Assembly (NCBI RefSeq): GCF_018333215.1
Contig: NZ_BORO01000002.1
Span: 62,001 to 126,000 of the forward strand
Length of the DNA stretch: 64,000 bases
Reading direction: 5' to 3'
DNA from: Oceanobacillus sp. J11TS1
GTDB taxonomy: Bacteria; Bacillota; Bacilli; Bacillales; Amphibacillaceae
Made by a program: the position numbers and the translations under genes. The notes beneath the pieces were generated by a model. It was not told where the DNA came from. It made no database searches and saw only the letters and a program-made list of their open reading frames with translations. Positions 17,501-24,889 of this stretch are shown one piece after another; position 1 is the stretch's first letter, and every line of letters begins with the position of its first letter.

Positions 17501-18153
17501 TGGTTGTCAGTCAATTGAAAGAAAAAATAAATCAATTAGGTACAATTAATTTAGGTGCCATTGATGAATACGATCGTATTTCGGAGCGATACCAGTTCTT
17601 AAAGGAACAAAGAGATGACCTTGTAGAAGGAAAGCGAACGCTATATACTGTAATTGAAGAAATGGATGTAGAAATGAAGGAAAGATTCCAGTCTACTTTT
17701 TCAAAAATAAAAGAAGAATTCTCGCAAGTGTTTGTTCATTTGTTTGGCGGCGGCCATGCAGAGTTAAAATTAACAGACCCAACTAATTTATTGGAAACGG
17801 GCGTTGACATTATTGCTCAGCCGCCTGGTAAAAAGCTGCAACATTTAAGCCTTTTATCAGGGGGAGAACGCGCGTTAACAGCCATTGCGCTTCTCTTTTC
17901 CATTTTGCGGGTCCGTCCAGTTCCTTTCTGTATATTAGATGAGGTAGAGGCTGCGTTAGATGAAGCAAATGTGATTCGGTTTGCGAAGTACGTGAAGCAA
18001 TTTAGTAGTGAAACGCAGTTTATTGTTATTACACACCGAAAAGGAACAATGGAGGAAGCAGATGTACTTTACGGTGTGACAATGCAGGAATCAGGTGTAT
18101 CAAGACTGGTTTCTGTTCGTTTAGAAGACACGAAAGAATTGATTCAATCATAG
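14584..18153 (+). CDS. smc: Chromosome partition protein Smc
   Basis: 1189 residues, full length for bacterial SMC. With ScpA and ScpB it forms the condensin that organises and segregates the chromosome. Walker A GPNGSGKS is at ~31-38. Two long coiled coils (~165-500 and ~680-1030) flank a globular hinge (~505-665, including VDGAVIELIDVP and VNPGGSMSGGA). The C-terminal head has the ABC signature LSGGERALTA (~1092) and Walker B CILDEVEAALDEANV (~1115). The ATG at 14584 has TTAGGAGA at good spacing and is preferred over the ATG at 14578. ftsY follows 12 bases after the stop, in one operon. Confidence 0.97.
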   Translation: MHLKRLESVGFKSFAERINVDFVPGVTAVVGPNGSGKSNITDAIRWVLGEQSMKSLRGTKMEDIIFQGSDSRSPLNVAEVTLVLDNKDQRVPLDYEEVSVTRRVYRSGESEFYINKQACRLKDIVDLFIDSGLGREAFSIISQGRVEEILSSKAEERRVIFEEAAGVLKYKQRKKKAEYKLAETQENLNRVEDIVYEIEQQLEPLEKQSKKAKEYQRLQAELQEAEISLLITEMEQIHGEWQRVLESLAVNKKKQEEQSKTIHLIETDLAKEKENVQHDETEIEALQSDLLDVTERLEKLEGKKQLFDERSKHADENKEKLSQQLDRVTSNVRVLEEQRKKEQEKLKQLETEKAATLARKKEIEKKLAMRPEDVANRIEDLKAEYIELLNQQAAYRNEKQSINRQQEQIDAKNASQSMKFKDMLAERNELEDKKASVEDVLQSHQANLEAKRQQLKALKLEMQSERAGYEEAQSKLYQGYQYIEKVKSKKEMLEEMKEDFQGFFQGVRQVLRAREQGKLTNVDGAVIELIDVPKDYIIAIETVLGGQAQHIVVDTDQAARAAINWLKKNNSGRATFLPLQSIQPRFISGEGKQELKNHPGFVGIASELVRPKAKKYEKAVQHLIGNVVIAKTLRDANDIAIKLHRRYRIVTLDGDMVNPGGSMSGGAQKKQNQSLFTREKDLQELRARLAEYQQKTDQFEKGVQQKRDYLRKLEEKISLTEQEVQKIQNDVQESQSNFQAFQAKLTSINDNLSIYDMDKKQNEKSHTELADRNEVLTKELEGISKQLQSVQKEVDELTEEESKLKESRAKLQDTFYEVKVTLAEQEERFKNQQANTKALQTQLERAMHEKKQVHEELETITAIRNQEETEEEIEANIIQARASKQELTESIEKLRHKRKESLDKQHGLEEKLKRAQEQFSITNEHYQKQEVKSNRLDVELENRLQQLEKEYMMTYEMAKRDYSKVENMEEAKVVVSQLKEKINQLGTINLGAIDEYDRISERYQFLKEQRDDLVEGKRTLYTVIEEMDVEMKERFQSTFSKIKEEFSQVFVHLFGGGHAELKLTDPTNLLETGVDIIAQPPGKKLQHLSLLSGGERALTAIALLFSILRVRPVPFCILDEVEAALDEANVIRFAKYVKQFSSETQFIVITHRKGTMEEADVLYGVTMQESGVSRLVSVRLEDTKELIQS

Positions 18154-18165
18154 GGGGGAACCAAT

Positions 18166-19182
18166 ATGGGTTTTATGGATAAACTAAAAGCACGTTTTAA
18201 ACAAAACGAAGAAACGGCAGAAGTTTCAGAGAAGTATCAAGAAGGTATGAAAAAGACTAGAAACTCCTTCTCTGGTAAGCTGAATGATTTAATCGCACGT
18301 TATCGTAAAGTTGATGAAGATTTCTTTGAAGAATTAGAAGAAGTCTTAATCACCGCAGATGTAGGGGTATCGACAGTAATGGACCTTGTTGAAGAACTTA
18401 AAATGGAAGTAAAGCGGCAAAAGATGAAGGATACATCTGAAATGAAAGATGTTATTTCAGAAAAACTGGTAGAAATTTATTATGGGGAAGAAGATACCTC
18501 GATTCAGCATCTTCAAGTAGAAGGAGAAGGGTTACAAGTTATTCTTGTTGTTGGTGTGAATGGTGTTGGAAAGACAACAAGTATCGGTAAACTTGCTCAT
18601 CAATTAAAAGCAGATGGAAAAAATGTGGTCTTAGCAGCAGGGGATACTTTCCGGGCTGGCGCAATTGAACAGTTGGAGGTTTGGGGAGAACGCGCAAACG
18701 TCCCAGTCATTAAACATAGTGAAGGAAGCGATCCGGCAGCGGTGATATACGATGGCATTAAGGCTGCGAAGTCTCGTGGAGCTGATATTCTAATATGTGA
18801 TACTGCGGGAAGACTTCAAAATAAAGTAAACTTAATGAATGAGCTTTCTAAGGTGAAACGTGTTATTGAACGCGAAATTCCTGGTGCTCCCCATGAAGTT
18901 CTGCTTGTTTTGGATGCTACTACCGGGCAGAATGCATTGACGCAGGCACGCACTTTTTCTGAAGCAACGGATGTTACAGGGATTGTTTTAACGAAATTGG
19001 ATGGCACCGCAAAGGGTGGAATTGTTTTAGCTATTCGTAATGAATTACAAATTCCGGTGAAGTTTGTTGGATTGGGTGAAGGTATTGATGACCTTCAACA
19101 ATTCGAAGCAGATGCGTTTGTCTATGGATTATTTGCTGATTTGGGGATGGATGAAGAACCAGAAGAAAATGAAGGGGCTTGA
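18166..19182 (+). CDS. ftsY: Signal recognition particle receptor FtsY
   Basis: 338 residues. SRP-family GTPase that docks SRP-ribosome complexes at the membrane. The N domain is followed by the G domain: G1 GVNGVGKTTS (~130), DTFRAGA, G3 DTAGRL, G4 TKLDGTAKGG and the closing GLGEGIDDLQ. The amphipathic N-terminus MGFMDKLKARFKQ is the membrane-targeting helix; the acidic A domain is short as in other Gram-positives. It is translated after AGGGGGG 8 bases upstream and lies between smc and ylxM. Confidence 0.97.
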   Translation: MGFMDKLKARFKQNEETAEVSEKYQEGMKKTRNSFSGKLNDLIARYRKVDEDFFEELEEVLITADVGVSTVMDLVEELKMEVKRQKMKDTSEMKDVISEKLVEIYYGEEDTSIQHLQVEGEGLQVILVVGVNGVGKTTSIGKLAHQLKADGKNVVLAAGDTFRAGAIEQLEVWGERANVPVIKHSEGSDPAAVIYDGIKAAKSRGADILICDTAGRLQNKVNLMNELSKVKRVIEREIPGAPHEVLLVLDATTGQNALTQARTFSEATDVTGIVLTKLDGTAKGGIVLAIRNELQIPVKFVGLGEGIDDLQQFEADAFVYGLFADLGMDEEPEENEGA

Positions 19183-19263
19183 GCTGCTTGACAACTTGAC
19201 AATTCCCGATTTCGTTCGCTATGATGAATGTAAAGGAAAATCACTTAACAAGAGGTGTGTCCG

Positions 19264-19581
19264 TTGTTAGAAAAGACGAATCGGATCAATTATTTGTTTG
19301 ATTTTTATCAATCACTGTTGACACCAAAACAGCGTAGTTATATGGAAATGTATTATCTAGAAGATTATTCTTTAGGTGAAATTTCGGAGCTCTTTGAGGT
19401 TTCTAGACAAGCTGTATATGATAATATTAGAAGAACGGAAAAAATGTTAGAGTCTTATGAAGATAAACTTCATCTTTTCTCGAAGTTTGAAAGGCGCACA
19501 CAAATAATTACAAAGCTTTCGGAATTTGTGAAGGATCCAGAAGCAAAAAAGTATGTTCAACAATTACAAGATTTAGATTAG
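19264..19581 (+). CDS. ylxM: SRP-associated HTH protein YlxM
   Basis: 105 residues. UPF0122 family helix-turn-helix protein encoded beside ffh in Firmicutes; in streptococci YlxM contributes to SRP function. [29 protein letters not shown] is a sigma-region-4-like helix-turn-helix. The start is probably TTG at 19264 ([17 protein letters not shown]), with AAGAGGTG upstream; a GTG at 19255 would overlap that ribosome site. It lies 13 bases before ffh, suggesting coupled expression with the SRP GTPase. Confidence 0.93.
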   Translation: MLEKTNRINYLFDFYQSLLTPKQRSYMEMYYLEDYSLGEISELFEVSRQAVYDNIRRTEKMLESYEDKLHLFSKFERRTQIITKLSEFVKDPEAKKYVQQLQDLD

Positions 19582-19594
19582 GGGGATACCTTCT

Positions 19595-20941
19595 ATGGCA
19601 TTTGAAGGATTAGCGGACCGTCTCCAAGGTACGATAAAGAAAATTACCGGTAAGGGTAAGGTCTCTGAGCAAGATGTAAAAGAAATGACCAGAGAAGTTC
19701 GCTTAGCACTTTTAGAAGCTGATGTTAACTTCAAAGTTGTAAAACAGTTAATTGCTCGGATAAAAGAAAGAGCTGTTGGTCAAGATGTAATGGAGAGCTT
19801 AACGCCAGGACAACAGGTTATTAAAGTTGTAAAAGATGAATTAACGAATTTAATGGGTGGAGAACAAAGTAAAATTGTTGTAGCTGACCGTGCCCCAACG
19901 ATTATTATGATGGTTGGTTTACAAGGTGCTGGGAAAACAACGACAACCGGGAAATTAGCTAATCACTTACGTAAAAAGCATAATCGTAATCCTTTATTAG
20001 TTGCATGTGATGTTTATCGACCTGCAGCAATAAAACAGTTAGAAACACTCGGTACACAGCTGGATATGCCTGTTTTTTCATTAGGGACAGAAGCAAATCC
20101 GGTTGATATTGCCAATCAGGCGATTGCTCAGGCAAAAGAAAATCATAATGATTATGTCATTATTGATACAGCTGGTCGTTTACATGTCGATGAAAATTTG
20201 ATGGAAGAATTGCAACAAATTAAAGCAGATGTAAAACCAGATGAAATATTCTTGGTAGTTGACTCGATGACAGGTCAGGATGCTGTCAATGTAGCAGAAA
20301 GTTTTAATGAGCAGCTCGATATTACTGGTGTTGTCCTGACTAAATTAGATGGTGATACCCGTGGCGGTGCTGCACTTTCTATTAAAGCTGTCACAGATAA
20401 ACCAATTAAATTTGCCGGGATGGGTGAAAAACTAGATCAACTAGAGGCATTCCATCCTGAACGCATGGCGTCTAGAATTCTAGGTATGGGTGACGTGCTT
20501 TCTTTAATTGAAAAAGCACAAACCAATGTCGATGAGAAACAAGCTAAAGAATTAGAAGAAAAAATGCGTACGATGTCCTTTACTTTTGATGATTTCTTAG
20601 AACAAATGGGTCAGGTTCGCCAAATGGGACCGTTGGATGACTTAATGGCAATGATTCCTGGTGCGAACAAGATGAAAGGATTGAAGAACGCGCAATTAGA
20701 TGAAAGTCAACTGACGCAGGTGGAAGCTATTATTCAATCGATGACGAAGAAAGAACGCCAAGATCCAAGTGTCATTAATGGAAGCAGAAGAAAACGTATT
20801 GCAAAAGGCTCGGGAACTTCCGTTGCAGCCGTTAACCGCTTATTAAAGCAGTTTTCAGAGATGAAAAAAATGATGAAGCAAATGACAAATATGCAAAAAG
20901 GCAAAAAAGGAAAAGGCGGATTTAAATTACCTTTCATGTAG
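19595..20941 (+). CDS. ffh: Signal recognition particle protein Ffh
   Basis: 448 residues. Binds SRP RNA and signal sequences. N domain, G domain with G1 GLQGAGKTTT (~108), DVYRPAA, G3 DTAGRLH, G4 TKLDGDTRGG, then the methionine-rich M domain (~300-448) with MTKKERQDPSVINGSRRKRIAKGSG, the SRP RNA-binding helix-turn-helix. The C-terminus is Met/Lys/Gly-rich (MKKMMKQMTNMQKGKKGKG), as in Bacillus. AGGGGGA precedes the ATG. It ends the smc-ftsY-ylxM-ffh cluster. Confidence 0.97.
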   Translation: MAFEGLADRLQGTIKKITGKGKVSEQDVKEMTREVRLALLEADVNFKVVKQLIARIKERAVGQDVMESLTPGQQVIKVVKDELTNLMGGEQSKIVVADRAPTIIMMVGLQGAGKTTTTGKLANHLRKKHNRNPLLVACDVYRPAAIKQLETLGTQLDMPVFSLGTEANPVDIANQAIAQAKENHNDYVIIDTAGRLHVDENLMEELQQIKADVKPDEIFLVVDSMTGQDAVNVAESFNEQLDITGVVLTKLDGDTRGGAALSIKAVTDKPIKFAGMGEKLDQLEAFHPERMASRILGMGDVLSLIEKAQTNVDEKQAKELEEKMRTMSFTFDDFLEQMGQVRQMGPLDDLMAMIPGANKMKGLKNAQLDESQLTQVEAIIQSMTKKERQDPSVINGSRRKRIAKGSGTSVAAVNRLLKQFSEMKKMMKQMTNMQKGKKGKGGFKLPFM

Positions 20942-20956
20942 AATCCGTAAGTATAA

Positions 20957-20987
20957 AATTCGCATAAATTAATTCTTATTGCGAATA
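20957..20987 (+). terminator. Hairpin after ffh
   Basis: ATTCGCA / TGCGAAT stem 16 bases after the ffh stop, without a proper T run; a weak terminator or decayed one. Confidence 0.35.
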
Positions 20988-20995
20988 GCTGCGTC

Positions 20996-21047
20996 TAGCC
21001 CCTGTTCCCCAACTGCCTCAGAATTTGTAGTTGTTGAACGGGAGCTA
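20996..21047. repeat. Long imperfect hairpin between ffh and rpsP
   Basis: TAGCCCCTGTTCCCCAACT pairs with AGTTGTTGAACGGGAGCTA (15 of 19 positions) around a ~14-base loop. It is richer in G+C than its surroundings and has no T run, so it resembles a dispersed intergenic palindromic repeat rather than a terminator. The rest of the ffh-rpsP gap holds only the rpsP promoter. Confidence 0.45.
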
Positions 21048-21117
21048 TGCACTTTTCGTTTTAGGACTTGATTTTTCCGTTTTGTTGAAATAAAATATGC
21101 TTGTAATGGAAAAATAC

Positions 21118-21146
21118 TTTACAGACTAAAAACTATCTGTTAGAAT
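21118..21146 (+). promoter_or_regulatory. SigA promoter of rpsP
   Basis: TTTACA, 17-base spacer, TAGAAT, 38 bases before the rpsP start codon. Confidence 0.75.
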
Positions 21147-21184
21147 CAATTCTTGTGATAACATATTTATTGGAGGTGCAAAGC

Positions 21185-21457
21185 ATGGCAGTAAAAATTC
21201 GATTAAAACGTATGGGTTCTAAAAGAAATCCATTCTACCGTATTGTAGTAGCAGATTCTCGTTTTCCGCGTGATGGTCGCTCTATCGAACAAATCGGTAC
21301 GTACAACCCTGTAGTTAATCCAGTTGAGGTTAAAATAGATGAAGAAAAAGCTCTTGATTGGATGTCAAAAGGCGCAAAACCTAGTGACACAGTACGTAAT
21401 CTATTCTCAAACGAAGGCATCATGAAGAAATTTCACGAACAAAAAAATTCAAAATAA
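21185..21457 (+). CDS. rpsP: 30S ribosomal protein S16
   Basis: 90 residues, the standard length. Begins [26 protein letters not shown], the S16 signature. S16 stabilises the 5' domain of 16S rRNA during 30S assembly. An upstream in-frame ATG at 21155 is rejected because TTGGAGGTG precedes the ATG at 21185 and the family starts there. First gene of the rpsP-khpA segment; khpA follows after 13 bases. Confidence 0.98.
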   Translation: MAVKIRLKRMGSKRNPFYRIVVADSRFPRDGRSIEQIGTYNPVVNPVEVKIDEEKALDWMSKGAKPSDTVRNLFSNEGIMKKFHEQKNSK

Positions 21458-21470
21458 GTAGTGTGATATC

Positions 21471-21698
21471 ATGAAAGCCCTAATTAAATCGATTGTTACC
21501 TCGTTAGTAGATTATCCGGATGATATTGTTATTAAAATAACGGAAGAAGATTCGAAAGTTATTTATCATTTAACAGTACATCCCGATGATGTCGGAAAGG
21601 TCATAGGAAAAAATGGTCGAATTGCAAAAGCAATACGTACTGTTGTATATGCAGCCAATACGGACGGTAATAAACGTATTTTTTTGGATATTATGTAA
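21471..21698 (+). CDS. khpA: KH-domain RNA-binding protein KhpA (YlqC)
   Basis: 75 residues comprising a single type II KH domain. The GKVIGKNGRIAKAIR loop (residues ~43-57) contains the GxxG RNA-contact motif. In Gram-positives KhpA pairs with KhpB (Jag/EloR), influencing RNA binding and cell elongation; no khpB is in the window. The ATG lies 13 bases after rpsP with weak GTGTGAT upstream, suggesting translational coupling. It is followed by a short repeat and then a strong terminator. Confidence 0.95.
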   Translation: MKALIKSIVTSLVDYPDDIVIKITEEDSKVIYHLTVHPDDVGKVIGKNGRIAKAIRTVVYAANTDGNKRIFLDIM

Positions 21699-21700
21699 GG

Positions 21701-21740
21701 TGCGTGTTCAAAAAGAAGGATAAAATTAGCCTTTTTGAAC
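21701..21740. repeat. Short copy of the GTTCAAAAAG-end repeat
   Basis: GTTCAAAAAG (21706-21715) and its exact complement CTTTTTGAAC (21731-21740) face each other over a 15-base centre. The left end, TGCGTGTTCAAAAAGAAGGA, is shared with the other copies, so this looks like an internally deleted element right after the khpA stop. Confidence 0.6.
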
Positions 21741-21748
21741 AACTTAGG

Positions 21749-21792
21749 AAAGGGAAAGCTGACCCTGTTTTGGGGCTCAACTTTCCCTTTTT
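21749..21792 (+). terminator. Rho-independent terminator after khpA
   Basis: AAAGGGAAAG and CTTTCCCTTTTT enclose an inner TGACCC/GGGGCTCA pairing; the stem runs into T residues. It separates rpsP-khpA from ylqD-rimM-trmD. Confidence 0.8.
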
Positions 21793-21835
21793 ACACATCT
21801 TGATTCCGAATCTATGAGGCAGGAGCTGAATCTGA

Positions 21836-22225
21836 ATGAAATTAATTAAAAAAGTTCCCATCAAGCTAGTAGTGACAGAAGATAGTAAAGAAAAGATTCG
21901 TCAAAATTTTAATAATCATAAATTACGTCTTGAACAAGAGTGTCAACAATTCCAATTTGAGAAGCGCAAATTAAAAAACAAAAATGCCAGTATTCGTTCA
22001 GATATGGAAACGCGATTTAATCAAGAAATTAAAAATCGTCAAGAAAAAATGAAGCTATTAGATTTTAAGATAGCACAGTTAGATGAATTAAAAATGGGTA
22101 GCGAAATCGTTGAAAAAGAGGTTGAAGCTCTTGTTGAAGTCGAAGTTGGCTCTGATTGGAATCATATTATGAAAGAGCAAGCTATCGTAATTAAAGATGA
22201 TAAGGTTATCCGAATTGATGAATAG
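21836..22225 (+). CDS. ylqD: YlqD family protein
   Basis: 129 residues matching the Bacillales YlqD family of unknown function, always found between khpA and rimM. The central part (~20-80) is a charged coiled coil (KEKIRQNFNNHKLRLEQECQQF and on); a small beta-rich C-terminus ends in IVIKDDKVIRIDE. GGCAGGAG precedes the ATG. No enzymatic motif is visible. The context suggests a link to ribosome maturation, but this is only an inference. Confidence 0.85.
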   Translation: MKLIKKVPIKLVVTEDSKEKIRQNFNNHKLRLEQECQQFQFEKRKLKNKNASIRSDMETRFNQEIKNRQEKMKLLDFKIAQLDELKMGSEIVEKEVEALVEVEVGSDWNHIMKEQAIVIKDDKVIRIDE

Positions 22226-22239
22226 AATAGGTGAGAGAA

Positions 22240-22752
22240 ATGAGTAAACAGAAATTAAAAATAGGTAAAATTATAAATACACACGGTATTCGCGGCGAAG
22301 TGAAAATCCTGCGTATTACGGATTTTGAAGAGCGTTTTACACCAGGAAATGAAGTTATTATAGCTGCAGATCAAGGCGATATCACATTAACGATTGATTC
22401 GCATCGTATCCATAAAGGATTTGATCTTATTACATTTAAGGGCTATACAAATATTAATAAGGTCGAACAATGGAAAGGCTTGAATTTGTTTATTGATAAG
22501 AATCAAGCAACCGAACTGGAAGAGGACGCTTATTATTACCACGAAATTATTGGCTGCCAGGTCCAGACAACGGAAGGCGAAACATTAGGAAAAGTAAAAG
22601 AAATACTATCCCCTGGGGCAAATGATGTGTGGGTGGTGCAAAGACCAGGCAAGAAAGATTTATTATTACCTTACATTGAAGATGTAATTAAAAAAGTAGA
22701 CACAGACACTGGTATTATTTCAGTAGAATTAATGGAAGGGATGTTAGACTAG
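22240..22752 (+). CDS. rimM: 16S rRNA processing protein RimM
   Basis: 170 residues. Assembly factor that binds S19 and the 30S head. N-terminal RimM beta-barrel (IGKIINTHGIRGEVKI) and C-terminal PRC-barrel with the signature GKVKEILSPGANDVWVV and LLLPYIEDVI. The ATG at 22240 follows TAGGTGAGA; a GTG at 22231 would overlap that site. It ends one base before trmD. Confidence 0.97.
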   Translation: MSKQKLKIGKIINTHGIRGEVKILRITDFEERFTPGNEVIIAADQGDITLTIDSHRIHKGFDLITFKGYTNINKVEQWKGLNLFIDKNQATELEEDAYYYHEIIGCQVQTTEGETLGKVKEILSPGANDVWVVQRPGKKDLLLPYIEDVIKKVDTDTGIISVELMEGMLD

Positions 22753-23496
22753 ATGCATATCGATATACTAACCCTTTTTCCTGAAATGTTTCATGGTGTG
22801 ATGGAGAGTTCGATCTTAAATAAAGCAGTAGAGAAACAGCAATTTTCGTATCAGTTAGTCGATTTCCGTCATTATTCCACCCATAAGCATAAAAAAGTAG
22901 ATGATTATCCATATGGTGGAGGAGCAGGGATGGTACTTACTCCCCAGCCTATATTTGATGCTGTTGAAGCAGTGCAAAAAGAAAAAGCATCCCGTCCGCG
23001 AGTTATTTTGATGTGTCCACAGGGAGAACCGTACACGCAAAAAAAAGCGGAAGAATTAGCGGAAGAAGACCATCTTATTTTTATTTGTGGTCATTATGAA
23101 GGCTATGATGAACGTATTCGTGAGCAGCTTGTAACGGATGAGATATCCATTGGGGATTATGTCCTGACAGGTGGAGAATTAGGGGCAATGGTTGTTATTG
23201 ACAGTGTTGTCAGGCTCTTACCAGAAGTATTGGGGAATGAGGATTCAGCGCAGCAAGATTCTTTTTCAACAGGCTTATTAGAACATCCTCATTATACACG
23301 TCCTTCAGATTTTCGCGGGTTTGAGGTACCGGATGTTTTATTATCAGGGAATCATGCCAATATTGAAGCGTGGAGAAGAAAAGAATCGTTAAAACGTACG
23401 TTAAATAGACGTCCAGATTTATTAAAAAGCGCAGAATTAAATGATGTAGATAAAGAAATACTGCATGAATTGACAAAAGAAGCAGAAGAAAAGTAA
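22753..23496 (+). CDS. trmD: tRNA (guanine-N1)-methyltransferase TrmD
   Basis: 247-residue SPOUT-class enzyme forming m1G37 in tRNAs, which prevents frameshifting. The trefoil-knot AdoMet site is seen in [12 protein letters not shown] and [26 protein letters not shown] binds tRNA. It abuts rimM without a gap, so the two are translationally coupled. rplS follows but has its own promoter. Confidence 0.97.
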   Translation: MHIDILTLFPEMFHGVMESSILNKAVEKQQFSYQLVDFRHYSTHKHKKVDDYPYGGGAGMVLTPQPIFDAVEAVQKEKASRPRVILMCPQGEPYTQKKAEELAEEDHLIFICGHYEGYDERIREQLVTDEISIGDYVLTGGELGAMVVIDSVVRLLPEVLGNEDSAQQDSFSTGLLEHPHYTRPSDFRGFEVPDVLLSGNHANIEAWRRKESLKRTLNRRPDLLKSAELNDVDKEILHELTKEAEEK

Positions 23497-23503
23497 AAAG
23501 TGG

Positions 23504-23532
23504 TTGTGCATTGATAAAGAATATGCTATATT
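23504..23532 (+). promoter_or_regulatory. SigA promoter of rplS
   Basis: TTGTGC, 17-base spacer, TATATT, starting 8 bases after the trmD stop. It lies directly upstream of the L19 leader. Confidence 0.7.
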
Positions 23533-23538
23533 ATTTAT

Positions 23539-23621
23539 TGTGCTTATGTGCGTGTAAGCATGTAAAACGATGTTCCGCTGTTCACATATAAGGGCATGAG
23601 CATTAGTTTGGAAGGAGTGAA
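23539..23621 (+). ncRNA. Ribosomal protein L19 leader
   Basis: The 5' UTR of rplS has the layout and conserved words of the Firmicutes L19 leader: an outer stem TGCTTATGTG (23541-23550) with CACATATAAGGGCA (23583-23596), an inner stem GCG/CGC with CAT/ATG, TTCCGCTGTTCACAT, and a 3' GCATGAGCATTAG block just before the ribosome site. Such leaders allow L19 to repress its own synthesis. Confidence 0.7.
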
Positions 23622-23625
23622 AATC

Positions 23626-23970
23626 ATGCAACAAATTATTGCTGACGTAACAAAAGATCAATTACGTACAGATCATCCTGATTTTCGACCTGGTGATACT
23701 TTAAAAGTTCACGTAAAGGTTGTTGAGGGTAATCGTGAACGTATCCAGGTATTTGAAGGTGTTGTAATTAAACGTCAAAACGGTGGAATCAGCGAAACAT
23801 TCACAGTAAGAAAAATTTCTTATGGTGTTGGTGTAGAGCGTACTTTCCCATTACATTCACCAAGAATTGATAAAATTGAAGTTTCTCGTCGTGGTATTGT
23901 ACGTCGTGCGAAGCTTTACTATCTACGTAACCTACGTGGAAAAGCAGCGCGTATCAAAGAACGTCGCTAA
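23626..23970 (+). CDS. rplS: 50S ribosomal protein L19
   Basis: 114 residues starting [25 protein letters not shown], with [25 protein letters not shown] and the basic C-terminus typical of L19 at the 30S-50S interface. A longer in-frame start at 23596 falls inside the leader RNA; GAAGGAGTG supports the ATG at 23626. Expressed from its own promoter, it is followed by a terminator. Confidence 0.98.
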   Translation: MQQIIADVTKDQLRTDHPDFRPGDTLKVHVKVVEGNRERIQVFEGVVIKRQNGGISETFTVRKISYGVGVERTFPLHSPRIDKIEVSRRGIVRRAKLYYLRNLRGKAARIKERR

Positions 23971-23997
23971 TCTACGATTGAAAAATATGAAACGAAT

Positions 23998-24040
23998 AAA
24001 AAGGGCTACGTCAATATTGGCAGTAGCTCTTTTTCATTTT
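23998..24040 (+). terminator. Rho-independent terminator after rplS
   Basis: AAAAAGGGCTAC / GTAGCTCTTTTT stem, 13-base loop, T run. Confidence 0.9.
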
Positions 24041-24166
24041 TGAAGAAAATGCAACTTTTTAAGTAGATTTATTCTAGAATGCAGATATAGCTGAGACAAA
24101 GCGTCAGTACCCAGATAATTAATCAACCAATTTTGATGCAGTGTCAAAAATAATAATACTTAGAAG

Positions 24167-24195
24167 TTGTTTATCTATTGTTTACTAGCTACAAT
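24167..24195 (+). promoter_or_regulatory. SigA promoter of sipS
   Basis: TTGTTT, 17-base spacer, TACAAT, 33 bases before the sipS start. The preceding 24041-24166 shows no gene. Confidence 0.65.
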
Positions 24196-24228
24196 AAAGG
24201 ATAGACTGAAGTTATCGGAGGAAGTCAG

Positions 24229-24777
24229 ATGACAGAGAAAGAGCAAGAAAAGAAAAAAAATGAATGGTTGGAGTGGATAAAAGCAATATTAATTGCTGTG
24301 GCTTTAGTGTTCCTAGTGCGAATGTTTTTATTTGCACCCATCGTAGTGGAGGGACCATCCATGCTGCCAACCTTGCACGATCGTGACCAAATGATTGTAA
24401 ATAAAATCAAATATACATTCGGGGAACCGGATCGTTTTGACATTATTGTCTTCCATGCACCGGAGCAAAGTGATTTTATTAAGCGTGTTATTGGTCTGCC
24501 AGGCGAACATGTAGCTGTGAAGGATAATGTACTTTATATAGATGGTGAGCCTGTGGACCAACCGTTTTTAAACGATCAAATTTTTACAAATGATTTTTCA
24601 CTAGAGGATTTAGAAGAAGGATATGAGGTCGTTCCAGAAGACTCCGTGTTTGTTTTAGGAGATAATAGAAGTAATTCAACAGATAGTCGTATTATTGGCG
24701 TTGTGCCAATGGATGAAGTGGTTGGGGAAGCAAGTTTCGTCTACTGGCCATTGGATCGAATACATTTCAGTAAATGA
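24229..24777 (+). CDS. sipS: Signal peptidase I
   Basis: 182 residues, the size of B. subtilis SipS/SipT. A single N-terminal membrane anchor (AILIAVALVFLVRMFLF, ~19-35) holds the catalytic domain outside the membrane. The dyad is Ser44 in EGPSMLPTL and Lys85 in FIKRVIGLPGE; GDNRSNSTDSR is the third conserved box. It removes signal peptides from secreted proteins. GGAGGAAG precedes the ATG. The same family gene occurs between rplS and rbgA in many Bacillaceae. It is followed after about 110 bases by rbgA without a terminator. Confidence 0.96.
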   Translation: MTEKEQEKKKNEWLEWIKAILIAVALVFLVRMFLFAPIVVEGPSMLPTLHDRDQMIVNKIKYTFGEPDRFDIIVFHAPEQSDFIKRVIGLPGEHVAVKDNVLYIDGEPVDQPFLNDQIFTNDFSLEDLEEGYEVVPEDSVFVLGDNRSNSTDSRIIGVVPMDEVVGEASFVYWPLDRIHFSK

Positions 24778-24889
24778 GCAGGATTAAACAGGTCTGTACA
24801 TGCGTTTTACTTGGAACTTAAATTACTATATTTGTGAATCGATAGAGAAAAAGCGAGAGAATACTCGATATGAAAGGAGTTGTGATTTT

